Assembly (NCBI RefSeq): GCF_000282455.1
Contig: NZ_AKJG01000003.1
Coordinates: forward strand, 124,001-188,000
DNA from: Pseudomonas sp. GM74
GTDB lineage: Bacteria > Pseudomonadota > Gammaproteobacteria > Pseudomonadales > Pseudomonadaceae
Direction: 5' to 3'
Length of the DNA stretch: 64,000 bases
The translations under genes and the position numbers were made by a program. The notes beneath the pieces are model-generated. The model did no database searches. It saw only the letters and a program-made list of their open reading frames with translations, and had not been told where the DNA came from. This document shows, one piece after another, positions 9,426 to 20,194 of this stretch. Position 1 is the stretch's first letter. Every line of letters starts with the position of its first letter.

Positions 9426-9983
9426 ATGGTCAACAGTTGGCGTGTGCAACAAGCCGCGCAAGCAATTCGCGCCGGGGCGGTGATTGCCTACCCAACCGAA
9501 GCAGTCTGGGGGCTGGGTTGCGATCCGTGGGATGAGGAAGCGGTGGAGCGTCTGCTGCTGATCAAGGGCCGTTCTGTGGACAAGGGGCTGATTCTGGTCG
9601 CCGACAACATCCGTCAGTTCGATTTCCTCTTCGAAGACTTCCCCGAGTTGTGGATGGACCGCATGGCCAGCACCTGGCCGGGTCCGAACACCTGGCTGGT
9701 GCCGCACCAGAACCTGCTGCCGGAGTGGATTACCGGCATGCATGAAACCGTGGCGCTGCGGGTCAGCGATCACCCTCTGGTGCGGGACTTGTGCGCGCTG
9801 GTCGGGCCGTTGGTGTCGACGTCGGCCAACCCGCAGGGGCGCCCGGCGGCACGTACGCGGCTTCGCGTAGAACAGTATTTCCGTGGCCAGGTGGATCTGG
9901 TGCTGGGTGGCAATCTGGGCGGGCGCAAGAACCCGAGCGTGATTCGTGATCTGGCGACCGGCAAGGTTGTGCGCCCGGATTGA
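9426..9983 (+). CDS. tsaC: Threonylcarbamoyl-AMP synthase (Sua5/YrdC/TsaC)
   Basis: Makes threonylcarbamoyl-AMP from threonine, bicarbonate and ATP for the t6A37 modification of ANN-reading tRNAs. The 185-aa single YrdC domain contains the [18 protein letters not shown] entry motif (about residues 17-34) and the SKG/KGR-type loop [12 protein letters not shown]. The short single-domain form is TsaC rather than the longer Sua5. It lies 55 bp after dprA, a conserved linkage, and is followed by a REPIN. Confidence 0.95.
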   Translation: MVNSWRVQQAAQAIRAGAVIAYPTEAVWGLGCDPWDEEAVERLLLIKGRSVDKGLILVADNIRQFDFLFEDFPELWMDRMASTWPGPNTWLVPHQNLLPEWITGMHETVALRVSDHPLVRDLCALVGPLVSTSANPQGRPAARTRLRVEQYFRGQVDLVLGGNLGGRKNPSVIRDLATGKVVRPD

Positions 9984-9999
9984 GACCGGGTTGACCTCA

Positions 10000-10077
10000 T
10001 TCGCGAGCAAGCCCGCTCCCACACTGGATCTGTGAACGACACAGATCCAGTGTGGGAGCGGGCTTGCTCGCGAAGGG
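10000..10077. repeat. REPIN with ACTGGATCTGTG-type loop
   Basis: Inverted REP cores with a near-perfect palindromic loop (ACTGGATCTGTG ... CACAGATCCAGT), giving one long hairpin between the convergent tsaC and qor. It could end transcription from both sides. Confidence 0.9.
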
Positions 10078-10099
10078 GCCCTACCAGTCAACTACCCAT

Positions 10100-12155
<2,056 letters not shown>

Positions 12156-12168
12156 ACGAGGAATACTG

Positions 12169-12990
12169 ATGGACCGTTATGTCGTATTCGGTAACCCGAT
12201 TGGCCACAGCAAGTCGCCGTTGATCCATCGCCTGTTCGCCGAACAGACCGCGCAAAAGCTGGACTACAACACGCTGCTGGCGCCACTCGACGACTTCTCC
12301 ACCTGTGCCCGGACGTTTTTCCTCGAAGGACGCGGCGCCAATGTGACAGTGCCGTTCAAGGAAGAAGCCTATAGGCTGGCGAACAGCCTGACGGCGCGGG
12401 CGCAGCGGGCGGGCGCGATCAATACCTTGAGCAAACTGGCCGATGGCAGTCTGCTGGGTGACAACACCGACGGTGCCGGGCTGGTGCGCGACCTGACGGT
12501 CAACGCCGGGTTTAGCCTCAAGGGCAAACGCATCCTGCTGCTCGGCGCTGGTGGCGCGGTGCGCGGTGCTTTGGAGCCCTTGCTGGCCGAGCAACCGGCA
12601 TCGGTGATCATCGCCAACCGCACGGTGGAAAAGGCCGAGTTGCTGGCGGAACTGTTCTGCGATCTGGGGCCGGTCTCGGCCAGCGGCTATGACTGGTTGC
12701 GGGAGTCGGTGGACCTGATCATCAACGCGACCTCCGCGAGCCTGACCGGCGATGTACCGCCGATTGCTGCCAGCCTGATCGAGCCGGGCAAAACGGTGTG
12801 CTACGACATGATGTACGGCAAGGAACCGACCTCGTTCTGCCGCTGGGCCAGCGAACACGGGGCTGCGGTGGCGATGGATGGCTTGGGCATGCTGGCCGAG
12901 CAAGCGGCGGAGGCGTTTTTCCTGTGGCGCGGTGTGCGACCGGATACAGCGCCGGTGCTGGCTGAGTTGCGTCGGCAGTTGGCTCTTTAA
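12169..12990 (+). CDS. aroE: Shikimate dehydrogenase
   Basis: NADPH-dependent reduction of 3-dehydroshikimate in aromatic amino-acid synthesis. The 273-aa product has the shikimate-binding [13 protein letters not shown] (residues 7-19), the catalytic lysine in VTVPFKEEA, the GDNTDGAG block, and the nucleotide-binding GAGGAVRG (about 126-133). It directly follows hemF, the order seen in other pseudomonads. Confidence 0.97.
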   Translation: MDRYVVFGNPIGHSKSPLIHRLFAEQTAQKLDYNTLLAPLDDFSTCARTFFLEGRGANVTVPFKEEAYRLANSLTARAQRAGAINTLSKLADGSLLGDNTDGAGLVRDLTVNAGFSLKGKRILLLGAGGAVRGALEPLLAEQPASVIIANRTVEKAELLAELFCDLGPVSASGYDWLRESVDLIINATSASLTGDVPPIAASLIEPGKTVCYDMMYGKEPTSFCRWASEHGAAVAMDGLGMLAEQAAEAFFLWRGVRPDTAPVLAELRRQLAL

Positions 12991-12993
12991 AAG

Positions 12994-13056
12994 CTTCGCG
13001 AGCAAGCCCGCTCCCACACTGGATCTGTGTCATGCACAAAACCAATGTGGGAGTGA
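12994..13056. repeat. REP element with degenerate second arm
   Basis: One intact REP core (12994-13020) is followed by the ACTGGATCTGTG loop type, but the return arm keeps only AATGTGGGAG before diverging. It appears to be a decayed REPIN between aroE and the convergent sulP gene. Confidence 0.8.
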
Positions 13057-13063
13057 AGTCGGA

Positions 13064-14632
13064 TCAGTCTTCAAACCGGATCGGGCATTTCTCCGCCCCT
13101 TCCAGCTTCCTCAGCTCTTCCACCACCTGCGGCCGGGCTCGACGCAACGTCAGGCTGCGGTTCTGGCGAAGCAGCCGTCGCGCTTCCTGATGCAGCATTT
13201 CCACTCCTGAATAGTCGATGAAGTTGATCTGCTGCGCCTCGATCACCACGCGTGCACCGTTCATGCGTTGCAGGCGCACTTGCAGGTAATGGCTGGCGCC
13301 GAAAAAGATCGAGCCCCCCACTCGCAGAATGTCCTCTTCGCCATCTCGCATATGCTGCACCCGTGGTTGCGATGTGCGCTTGAGGTAGAAAAAAAGCGAG
13401 GCCAACACGCCAGCGTAGATCGCCGTTTGCAATTCCAGCAGCAGGGTGGCGACGCAGGTCAGCGCCATGACCACGAATTCAGCACGGCTGACCCGCAACA
13501 ACGCGCGAATGCCGCGATGGTCCACCAGTCCCCAGGCGATCAACAGAATGCTGCCGGCCATGGCCGGAATCGGGATGTGTGCGATCAGGCTCGCGCCGAA
13601 GATCGCAAACAGTGCCACCCACAATGCCGAAAAAATCCCGGCCAGTGGCGAACAGGCCCCCGCTTCAAAGCTCAGGCCTGAGCGAGTGAAAGAGCCGGCC
13701 GACAGCGATCCGGAAAAAAGCGCACCGACGATATTCGACAAGCCCTGGGCACGGACTTCCTGGTTGGCATCGAGCAGTTGCTGGGAACGTGCCGAGATCG
13801 AGCGGGCAATCGACAGGCTGGTCACCAGTCCGAGCATACCGACCGCCACTGCGCTGGGCAGCAGGCGCAGGATCAGATCGAGATCCAGCGGCAACGGACT
13901 GAAAGGCGGCAGTTTGCCGGTGAAGGCGCTGACCAGTTGCACATGGCCGAACATTGATGGCCAGAGCCAAACCAGCAAGCCGCCGAGGATCAGGGTGATC
14001 AAGAGCGTCGGCCAGCGTGGCAGCAGCGGCTTGAGGATCACGCCCACCACCACTGTCGCCAGCCCCAGTGCCAGCGAAGGTTTGTCCATCTCGCCGAAAT
14101 GACGCAACAACGAGATGAAACTATCCAGCGCGGTGGCCTGGCTGGGCAAATCCAGCCCCAGCAGGTTAGGCAATTGACCGATGGCAATCACTACGGCAGC
14201 ACCCAGGGTGAAGCCGAGCACCACCGAGTGCGAGACGAAATTCACCAGTGCGCCAAACCGCAGCAAACCCAGCAGCCACTGAAAGAGGCCTGCAAGAAAC
14301 GTCAGCAACAGGATCAACATGACGTAGTCCTGCGACGCTGGAACGGCCAGAGGACTGACGCTGGCGTACAGGACAATGGAGATGGCCGCCGTAGGACCGC
14401 AAATCAGATGCCACGACGAGCCCCAGAGGCAAGCGATCAATACCGGGATGATTGCCGCGTACAGGCCGTATTCCGGCGGCAGGCCGGCAATCAGTGCGTA
14501 GGCAATGGATTGCGGCAACGCCAGAATCGCGCCGCTGAGGCCGACGATCAGGTCACGACCGACGCTGGCGCGGGTTTGCCGGGGTAGCCAGGTGAGGAAG
14601 GGGAACAATGAATGGCGGCTTGGCAGGGCCAT
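13064..14632 (-). CDS. SulP family anion transporter with STAS domain
   Basis: Inner-membrane SulP/SLC26-type transporter of 522 aa with about ten to twelve hydrophobic segments. The family signature PQSIAYALIAGLPPEYGLYA lies near residue 40. A C-terminal STAS domain spans about residues 415-522 (INFIDYSGVEMLHQEA). The ATG at 14632 gives MALPSRHSLFPFLTWLP, a typical start; the frame extends 24 codons upstream without a good ribosome site. Substrate could be sulfate or another anion. It lies next to the choline-sulfate genes but between REP elements, so it is probably a separate unit. Confidence 0.85.
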   Translation of the reverse strand: MALPSRHSLFPFLTWLPRQTRASVGRDLIVGLSGAILALPQSIAYALIAGLPPEYGLYAAIIPVLIACLWGSSWHLICGPTAAISIVLYASVSPLAVPASQDYVMLILLLTFLAGLFQWLLGLLRFGALVNFVSHSVVLGFTLGAAVVIAIGQLPNLLGLDLPSQATALDSFISLLRHFGEMDKPSLALGLATVVVGVILKPLLPRWPTLLITLILGGLLVWLWPSMFGHVQLVSAFTGKLPPFSPLPLDLDLILRLLPSAVAVGMLGLVTSLSIARSISARSQQLLDANQEVRAQGLSNIVGALFSGSLSAGSFTRSGLSFEAGACSPLAGIFSALWVALFAIFGASLIAHIPIPAMAGSILLIAWGLVDHRGIRALLRVSRAEFVVMALTCVATLLLELQTAIYAGVLASLFFYLKRTSQPRVQHMRDGEEDILRVGGSIFFGASHYLQVRLQRMNGARVVIEAQQINFIDYSGVEMLHQEARRLLRQNRSLTLRRARPQVVEELRKLEGAEKCPIRFED

Positions 14633-14707
14633 GGGGCCTCTCGGTGAATAAACGGCGAAAATGTCAGGGTGGTGGGTCAGAACAAGTTGTGCAAGGGCGA
14701 CCATCGA

Positions 14708-14771
14708 ATCGCGGGCAAGCCCGCTCCCACAAGGATCTCCGAAAACCTGTGGGAGCGGGCTTGCCCGCGAT
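14708..14771. repeat. REPIN
   Basis: Two inverted REP cores of the GCGGGCAAGC subtype with a short 17-bp loop. It separates the SulP gene from choX on the minus strand. Confidence 0.9.
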
Positions 14772-14785
14772 GGCGTCCTTGAACG

Positions 14786-15706
14786 TTACAACTTGGCTTT
14801 GACCGCCGGCAACGCATCCTGCCCATCCACGGTCTTCACTCCATCAAGCCACTTGTCCAGCACGGCCGGGTTGGCCTTGATCCATGCCTTGGCCGCCTCG
14901 GTATTGCTGACTTTCTTGTTCACCACCTCGGCCATGATGCTGTTCTCCATGTCCTGGGTGAAGCTCAGGTTGGTCAGCAGTTTGCCAACGTTCGGGCAGG
15001 CCTGTGCATAACCTTTGCGGGTCAGGGTGTGCACGCTGCCGGTGTCACCGAAGTATTTCTCGCCACCCTTCAGATAGTGCATTTTCAGCTGCACGTTCAT
15101 CGGGTGCGGGGTCCAGCCGAGGAAGGTCACGAACTTCTGTTTTTTCACTGCGCGGGACACTTCCGCCAGCATCGCCTGCTCGCTGGATTCGACCAGTTTC
15201 CACTGGCCCATGTCGAAATCGTTTTTCTTGATGATCTCTTGCAGCGAGATGTTCGCTGGCGCGCCGGAGCCGATGCCGTAGATCTTGCGGTCGAACTTGT
15301 CGGCGTATTTGTTCAGGTCGGCAAAGTTATGCACACCCGCCTCCCACACGTAATCCGGAACGGCGAGGGTGAATTCGGTGCCGTCGAGGTTCTTCGCCAA
15401 TTGCGTGACATCGCCGTTGGCGACGAACTTGTCATAGAAGCCCTGCTGCGCCGGCATCCAGTTACCCAGGAACACATCGACCTGGCCATCCTTGAGCCCG
15501 CCAAAGGTTATCGGCACCGCCAGGGTGTCGACCTTAGCCTTGTAGCCCATGCCGTCCAGCAGAAACCCGGTGATGGCATTGGTCGCGGCGATGTCGCTCC
15601 AGCCAGGGTCGGCCATTTTCACGGTCTCGCAACTCTGATCGGCAAACGCTGATGCACTGCCCAGAGCCAGGAGCCCGACCGTCAGTACTGTGGATAACCT
15701 TTGCAT
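14786..15706 (-). CDS. choX: Choline ABC transporter substrate-binding protein
   Basis: Periplasmic OpuAC-type binding protein of 306 aa with signal peptide MQRLSTVLTVGLLALGSASAFA. Aromatic and acidic residues typical of the choline box are present (DPGWSDIA, GNWMPAQQ, GWTPHPMN). It lies 16 bp downstream of betC on the same strand, so it should bind choline released by, or imported with, choline-sulfate catabolism. No permease or ATPase genes accompany it here; it must use components encoded elsewhere. Separate ChoX-type binding proteins are known in pseudomonads. Confidence 0.88.
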   Translation of the reverse strand: MQRLSTVLTVGLLALGSASAFADQSCETVKMADPGWSDIAATNAITGFLLDGMGYKAKVDTLAVPITFGGLKDGQVDVFLGNWMPAQQGFYDKFVANGDVTQLAKNLDGTEFTLAVPDYVWEAGVHNFADLNKYADKFDRKIYGIGSGAPANISLQEIIKKNDFDMGQWKLVESSEQAMLAEVSRAVKKQKFVTFLGWTPHPMNVQLKMHYLKGGEKYFGDTGSVHTLTRKGYAQACPNVGKLLTNLSFTQDMENSIMAEVVNKKVSNTEAAKAWIKANPAVLDKWLDGVKTVDGQDALPAVKAKL

Positions 15707-15722
15707 GGACTTCCCCTTAACA

Positions 15723-17237
15723 TTATTGGTTTTGGCAGGGTTGTGGATAACGTGCTTTACGCTCCAGATCGTCGAGGTCGATGTGGTTGCGCATGTACTG
15801 CTGACTGGCGTCCACCAGCGGCTGGTGATCCCAGCTCTTGAGCTTGCCGAGGGTCAGCGCCTCGGCCACGAAGCGTCGGCGCCGCTGGCTGGTGAGCACC
15901 TGTTGGTGAATCGCCGGGATGTTCCATTTGGCCCGCGCTTCGGCGAGAAAATCGTCGAAAATATGGCGAAGTTGCGGCGAATGGCTTAGTTCTTTCAGTT
16001 CGTTAGGGTCATTCTGTACGTCGAAGAGCAGGCAAGGGTCGTCTTCGCTGTAGATGAATTTGTAGGCGCCGCGGCGGATCATCATCAACGGGCTGATGGT
16101 GCCTTCGGCCATGTATTCGCCGAATACCTCGTCGTGACCGCCCTGCCCTTGCAGATGCGGGACCAGCGACCGGCCGTCCAGCGGCAAGCCCGGTTCCAGC
16201 GAGCCACCGGCCAATTCAACAAACGTTGGTAACAGGTCCGCCGTGGAAACACTGGCGCTGACCCGGCCGGCACAGAACTGCCCCGGTGCGCTGATCAGCA
16301 GCGGCACCCGTGCGGCCATTTCATACCAGTGCATTTTGTACCAGAGGCCGCGCTCACCGAGCATGTCGCCGTGGTCACCGGAAAACACGATGATGGTGTC
16401 ATCGATCAGCCCGGTATCTTCGAGGGTTTGCAGGAGTTTGCCGACGTTGCTGTCGATATAGCTGCATGCCCCGAAATAGGCACGGCGGGCATCGCGGATC
16501 TTATCCACAGGCAGTGGCTTGTCCCACAGGTCGTAGACCTTGAGCAGACGTTGCGAGTGCGGATCGAGGTCATGCGGGTCCGGGGTTGCAGGCAGCGGAA
16601 TGTCGGCATCGTCGTACAAATCCCAGAAAGCCTTGGGAATCGTGTACGGATCGTGTGGGTGAGTCATGGAAACGGTCAGGCAGAACGGCTGGTCGCCGTC
16701 CTCGCGGATATGGTCGAACAGGTACTGCTGGGCCTTGAACACCACCTCTTCGTCGAAATCCAGCTGATTGGTGCGCACGCACGGGCCGGCTTGCAGCACC
16801 GACGACATGTTGTGATACCAGGTAGGGCGCACGTCCGGTTCATCCCAGTTCACCGCCCATCCGTAGTCAGCTGGATAGATGTCACTGGTCAGGCGTTCTT
16901 CGTAGCCATGCAGCTGGTCTGGCCCGCAGAAATGCATCTTGCCCGACAGGGCCGTGCGATACCCGAGGCGGCGCAGGTAGTGGGCGTAGGTCGGCACATC
17001 GGCGGGGAAATCGGCGGCGTTGTCGTAGGCGCCGATCTTGCTCGGCAACTGGCCGCTGACCAGGGTGAAACGCGATGGCGCGCACAATGGGCTGTTGCAA
17101 TAAGCCGAGTCGAACACCACGCCTTGTGCGGCGAGGCGGGTCAGATGAGGCAGTTTGATGGGCGATGGGCCGTAGAACGGCAACATTGGCGCGGCCATTT
17201 GATCGGCCATGATGAAAAGAATGTTCTTGCGCTTCAT
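15723..17237 (-). CDS. betC: Choline-sulfatase
   Basis: Hydrolyses choline O-sulfate to choline and sulfate. The 504-aa product is a type I sulfatase: the CxPxR motif (CAPSR) places the formylglycine precursor at Cys52, and metal-binding residues are in MADQM (residues 10-14) and SGDHGDMLGERG (about 295). A C-terminal choline-sulfatase extension follows. I chose the ATG at 17237 (MKRKNILFIMADQM), six codons inside the open frame, with GGAAT upstream. It is divergent from its LysR regulator and runs into choX. Confidence 0.93.
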   Translation of the reverse strand: MKRKNILFIMADQMAAPMLPFYGPSPIKLPHLTRLAAQGVVFDSAYCNSPLCAPSRFTLVSGQLPSKIGAYDNAADFPADVPTYAHYLRRLGYRTALSGKMHFCGPDQLHGYEERLTSDIYPADYGWAVNWDEPDVRPTWYHNMSSVLQAGPCVRTNQLDFDEEVVFKAQQYLFDHIREDGDQPFCLTVSMTHPHDPYTIPKAFWDLYDDADIPLPATPDPHDLDPHSQRLLKVYDLWDKPLPVDKIRDARRAYFGACSYIDSNVGKLLQTLEDTGLIDDTIIVFSGDHGDMLGERGLWYKMHWYEMAARVPLLISAPGQFCAGRVSASVSTADLLPTFVELAGGSLEPGLPLDGRSLVPHLQGQGGHDEVFGEYMAEGTISPLMMIRRGAYKFIYSEDDPCLLFDVQNDPNELKELSHSPQLRHIFDDFLAEARAKWNIPAIHQQVLTSQRRRRFVAEALTLGKLKSWDHQPLVDASQQYMRNHIDLDDLERKARYPQPCQNQ

Positions 17238-17338
17238 GTGATCGCGGCATTCCATAGTGGATGTTTATGCGAGAGTGCTGGCTTCGAGAATGAAACCCCG
17301 GCAACTTGTGGTAAAGCCCATGCGCGGCAATGACTAGG

Positions 17339-17353
17339 ATAAGCACAGCTTAT
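17339..17353. promoter_or_regulatory. Palindrome at the LysR start, probable autoregulatory operator
   Basis: ATAAGC-ACA-GCTTAT is a perfect 6-3-6 inverted repeat in the betC/LysR divergent region. Its right arm runs into the regulator's ATG (17352). The symmetry and divergent position fit a LysR-type site. No direct evidence links this protein to it. Confidence 0.45.
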
Positions 17354-18302
17354 GTATGAAGCCCTTGGTGACCTGTCACTGGACCTGCTTCGCGCCTTCG
17401 AAGCCGCGGCCCGTCAGCGCAGTTTTACCGCCGCGGCGGTTGAACTGGGCACCACACAACCGGCCATCAGCCAGCAGATCAAGCGCCTGGAAGAACAACT
17501 GGCGACACGCCTGTTCGACCGTATTTATCGTGGAATCGAACTGACCGAGGCCGGGCAGATACTTTTTGAGCAGGTTAAGCTCGGATTGCAGAATATCGAT
17601 GCAGGATTGAGCGCGATCAGCGCACAGCAACAGCATGAAGTGCTGCAGGTGGCCACGGATTTTGCCTTCGCCGCCTATTGGTTGATGCCGCGTCTGCACC
17701 GCTTTCACGCGGCCAACCCGCAGGTGGATGTCAGCCTGGTCACCAGTGAACGCAGCCATAACATGCTACGTACCGATATCGATGTGGCGGTATTGTTCGG
17801 CGATGGCCGCTTCAAGCAGGGTGAAAGCCATTGGCTGTTCAGCGAGGAAGTGTTTCCGGTGTGCAGCCCGCAGTTGTTGAGAGAGCGTCCCCTGCCCTTG
17901 CCGGCCAAGGCATTGCTGGAGTTTCCGTTGCTGCACCTGCGTGGGGAGCACAGCAGTAACTGGTTCGACTGGAGTGGTGTGTTCCGCGAGCTGGGCATCA
18001 CCTCGCCTCCGGCGCCCGGGCAGTTGCGCTTCGACAACTACACCCTGCTGATTCAGGCGGCGATTGGTGGCCAGGGCGTAGCCATTGGCTGGCGGCACCT
18101 TGTGGATAACTTGCTGGCGCAAGGGTTGTTGTGTCGACCGATCGGCGAAACGGTGATGTCGAGGCTGGGTTATTACGTGGTCTTGCCCCAGCGCAAACGA
18201 CGCGGAGCATTGATCCAGCAGTTTGTGGATTGGTTGATGGCCGAGCAGGCCTGCAGTGCGCAATCGCTCAACGGCCTGACGCTGCCGTCCATTGCGGTTT
18301 AG
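17352..18302 (+). CDS. LysR-type regulator of choline-sulfate utilisation
   Basis: A 316-aa LTTR. The N-terminal winged helix contains RQRSFTAAAVELGTTQPAIS (about residues 23-42), followed by a type 2 periplasmic-binding-like effector domain. The helix-turn-helix sequence and the position divergent from betC match the choline-sulfate-utilisation regulator subfamily. The start overlaps a palindrome that may be its own operator. Its stop codon overlaps by two bases that of the convergent NAD(P)-binding protein. The likely effector is choline sulfate or choline, which is an inference from context. Confidence 0.85.
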   Translation: MYEALGDLSLDLLRAFEAAARQRSFTAAAVELGTTQPAISQQIKRLEEQLATRLFDRIYRGIELTEAGQILFEQVKLGLQNIDAGLSAISAQQQHEVLQVATDFAFAAYWLMPRLHRFHAANPQVDVSLVTSERSHNMLRTDIDVAVLFGDGRFKQGESHWLFSEEVFPVCSPQLLRERPLPLPAKALLEFPLLHLRGEHSSNWFDWSGVFRELGITSPPAPGQLRFDNYTLLIQAAIGGQGVAIGWRHLVDNLLAQGLLCRPIGETVMSRLGYYVVLPQRKRRGALIQQFVDWLMAEQACSAQSLNGLTLPSIAV

Positions 18303-18961
18303 CTGTCGGTTGCGATGAAGTTGACGTGCTGGCCGATGTGCAGGTTCAGCTGTAATTCATCGGCAATGCCCACGGCGGTGCGGGCCAGCCGTCCGAGCGG
18401 TTCGGCCAACCCCGGCTCGAGGTTGCCACCGATGTTGGCAAAATGTTCGATGGTCAGCCCCGGCACCCCGCGCGGTTCGTTAACCAGCGTCCACTTCAAA
18501 GGACTGCTTTGCAGTGCCTCACGGATTTCCTCGGCGGCATGACGTTGCAAGCTGTTCTCGGTTTCCGGATCGTCCAGCACGTCGAAATCACCCACCAGAA
18601 ACAATCGGGCGATGTTTGCTGCCTGCATGCCATCGATTAGCGCATCCACTGCCAGCACCTGCTCGACCGGGCCCGGCACGATGTTTTTTTCCACGTGTTC
18701 GCTGCTGAACGGTAAACCTGGAGCGTCCAGTAAGCAGATGACCACGGAGCTGCCGGCCACACTCTGCTTGACCCGTTGCGCGTCGAACAGGTCGCCAGTC
18801 TTGGTGCGCAGCCCCGGACGGGGTGCCAGCGCATTGAGGTCATCGAGAATCGCGATGACCTCATGCTGGCGCCGCAGCATTTCAGCCATCAGCGCACTGC
18901 CCAGGCTACTCATGGCACCATAAAGCACCACTTTCACGACGGGGGTTTCAGCATTTTTCAT
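18299..18961 (-). CDS. NAD(P)-binding oxidoreductase-like protein (NmrA/atypical SDR)
   Basis: A 220-aa Rossmann-fold protein related to NAD(P)H-binding SDR/NmrA-like proteins. The glycine-rich segment is YGAMSSLGSALMAEML (about residues 14-29), with DLFDAQRVKQSVAG following as in these families. The canonical YxxxK catalytic pair is not evident, so enzymatic activity is uncertain. It converges with the LysR gene with overlapping stops. The substrate is unknown. Confidence 0.7.
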   Translation of the reverse strand: MKNAETPVVKVVLYGAMSSLGSALMAEMLRRQHEVIAILDDLNALAPRPGLRTKTGDLFDAQRVKQSVAGSSVVICLLDAPGLPFSSEHVEKNIVPGPVEQVLAVDALIDGMQAANIARLFLVGDFDVLDDPETENSLQRHAAEEIREALQSSPLKWTLVNEPRGVPGLTIEHFANIGGNLEPGLAEPLGRLARTAVGIADELQLNLHIGQHVNFIATDS

Positions 18962-19047
18962 GGCTGGGCTTCCTGTTATCCAGCGCCTATATGATGTTTG
19001 ACCTACAGGGAACGGCGAGGGTTCGAACAGCTCTCAGGGGGAGTCAG

Positions 19048-19374
19048 ATGCAGCAGATAACGGGCTATCACGCCCACGTTTATTTCGATGCCAACACGAT
19101 CGGGCAGGCGCGGGTCTTGTGCGAACAGGCGGCGCAGTTGTTTCCGCTGAAAATGGGCCGTGTGCACGAACGCCCGGTCGGTCCGCATCCGGACTGGAGC
19201 TGCCAGTTGGCGTTCGAGCCGCAGGTGCTGGGTGACGTGCTGCCGTGGCTGGCGCTGAACCGCAAGGGCCTGGTGGTGTTCCTGCACCCGAACACCGGCG
19301 ACGATCTGCTCGACCACACCGAGCACGCGATCTGGATGGGCGCTATTCGTCCGCTGGACCTGACTGTTTTTTGA
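19048..19374 (+). CDS. DOPA 4,5-dioxygenase family protein
   Basis: A 108-aa small protein of the DOPA-dioxygenase family. It begins with ITGYHAHVYFD and has conserved histidines in HEHPVGPHP-like (here HERPVGPHPDWS), FLHPNTGDDLLDH and H-A-I-W. Members hold a non-heme iron with histidines on a ferredoxin-like fold, but bacterial substrates are mostly unknown. The ATG at 19048 follows an AGGGGGAG ribosome site; the open frame extends upstream without one. It is tail-to-tail with the GFA-like gene. Confidence 0.85.
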   Translation: MQQITGYHAHVYFDANTIGQARVLCEQAAQLFPLKMGRVHERPVGPHPDWSCQLAFEPQVLGDVLPWLALNRKGLVVFLHPNTGDDLLDHTEHAIWMGAIRPLDLTVF

Positions 19375-19776
19375 TCAGAGTGTTTCTTCAGCCTCACCGG
19401 GCAAGTGTTCGTCCAGATGCAGCCACGGCAAACGGCTGTCGGTCCAGATGTGCCGCTCGGCCGGCGCTTGCTCGGGATGGTCGAGGGTGGCGATGGTCAG
19501 GTCGATGCTGTCCGGGCTCAGTTGCGTCACCAGCGCCAGTTGCGCCCCACAGCGGCCGCAGAAATATCGCGCGCAGGTGGATGAAGAGTCGTACCGCGAC
19601 GGTGTCCCGGCCAGCCATTGAAAGTCAGATGCCGGCACGGTGATCCAGGTGGTCACGATGCCGCCGCTGACCCGTCGGCAAATCGAACAATGGCAGTGGG
19701 CGATATCGTGCAGCGGCCCGCTGAATTGATAGCGCAGTTGCCCGCAGTGGCAGCCGCCGGTGTGAATTTTGTTCAT
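19375..19776 (-). CDS. GFA/CENP-V family zinc protein
   Basis: A 133-aa protein of the glutathione-dependent formaldehyde-activating (GFA) superfamily. The zinc-binding cysteines are in GCHCG (Cys9, Cys11), HCHCSIC (Cys28, Cys30, Cys33) and FCGRCG (about Cys73, Cys76). Many members have no proven formaldehyde activity, so only the fold is secure. Its stop abuts that of the DOPA-dioxygenase-like gene. Confidence 0.88.
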   Translation of the reverse strand: MNKIHTGGCHCGQLRYQFSGPLHDIAHCHCSICRRVSGGIVTTWITVPASDFQWLAGTPSRYDSSSTCARYFCGRCGAQLALVTQLSPDSIDLTIATLDHPEQAPAERHIWTDSRLPWLHLDEHLPGEAEETL

Positions 19777-19805
19777 GGCATTCCTCCTGATGCGTCATTA
19801 CTGAC

Positions 19806-19886
19806 GCCTTCGCGAGCAAGCCCGCTCCCACATTGGCTTTGTGTACGACACAGATCCAGTGTGGGAGCGGGCTTGCTCGCGAAGGC
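19806..19886. repeat. REPIN with CACAGATCCAGT loop
   Basis: Inverted REP cores. The right half of the loop (ACGACACAGATCCAGTGTGGG) is the same as in the REPIN at 10000, so both belong to one subfamily. Confidence 0.9.
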
Positions 19887-20053
19887 CGTAACTCGGTTCA
19901 CCTTCATGCCCCAGTCCGACGACCGGTTGTACTTCCGGTCAACGCGTTCATCGCCGAAAGCTGGCTGAAAGCTTCCCCGATTAGGATCGCCCCCACTACC
20001 GGCAACAGACCGGTTGGCCAATGCCAGCGTTTTATCGCTCGCACAGCCCATTT

Positions 20054-20064
20054 AACAACAACAA
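20054..20064 (+). promoter_or_regulatory. Putative Crc/Hfq target (CA motif)
   Basis: AACAACAACAA matches the AANAANAA catabolite-activity motif bound by Hfq with Crc in pseudomonads. It sits at the ribosome-site position of the leader frame starting at 20064. A citrate transporter is a plausible target of catabolite repression. Confidence 0.45.
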
Positions 20065-20144
20065 TGGTGATTCTGATGTCCTCTTCTATCCGCCGCTTCG
20101 CTGCAACTCCGCCCGTACGTCTCGTGCTTCCCGTTCTGCGCTGA
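20064..20144 (+). CDS. Possible leader peptide
   Basis: A 26-aa frame (MVILMSSSIRRFAAT...) ending 50 bp before the transporter start. An alternative ATG is at 20076. It has arginine-rich, GC-typical codons. It may be a translated leader or chance; only its position directly after the CA motif favours it. Confidence 0.3.
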   Translation: MVILMSSSIRRFAATPPVRLVLPVLR

Positions 20145-20194
20145 TCCCACCCGATCCGCCCATTCCCTAGCCGCGCTACGCCTGGAGTATTCCC

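Larger units (their letters stand above)
19887..20194. promoter_or_regulatory. Leader region of the citrate-type transporter
   Basis: About 310 bp without a conventional gene between the REPIN and the CitMHS transporter. It holds an AACAACAACAA tract (20054-20064), a 26-codon leader frame (20064-20144) and a pyrimidine-rich stretch after it. No recognisable riboswitch was seen. Confidence 0.4.

Noticed and set aside
14786..15706. Glycine-betaine receptor with its own ABC genes
   Set aside because: No permease or ATPase is adjacent, and linkage to choline-sulfatase favours a stand-alone choline receptor.
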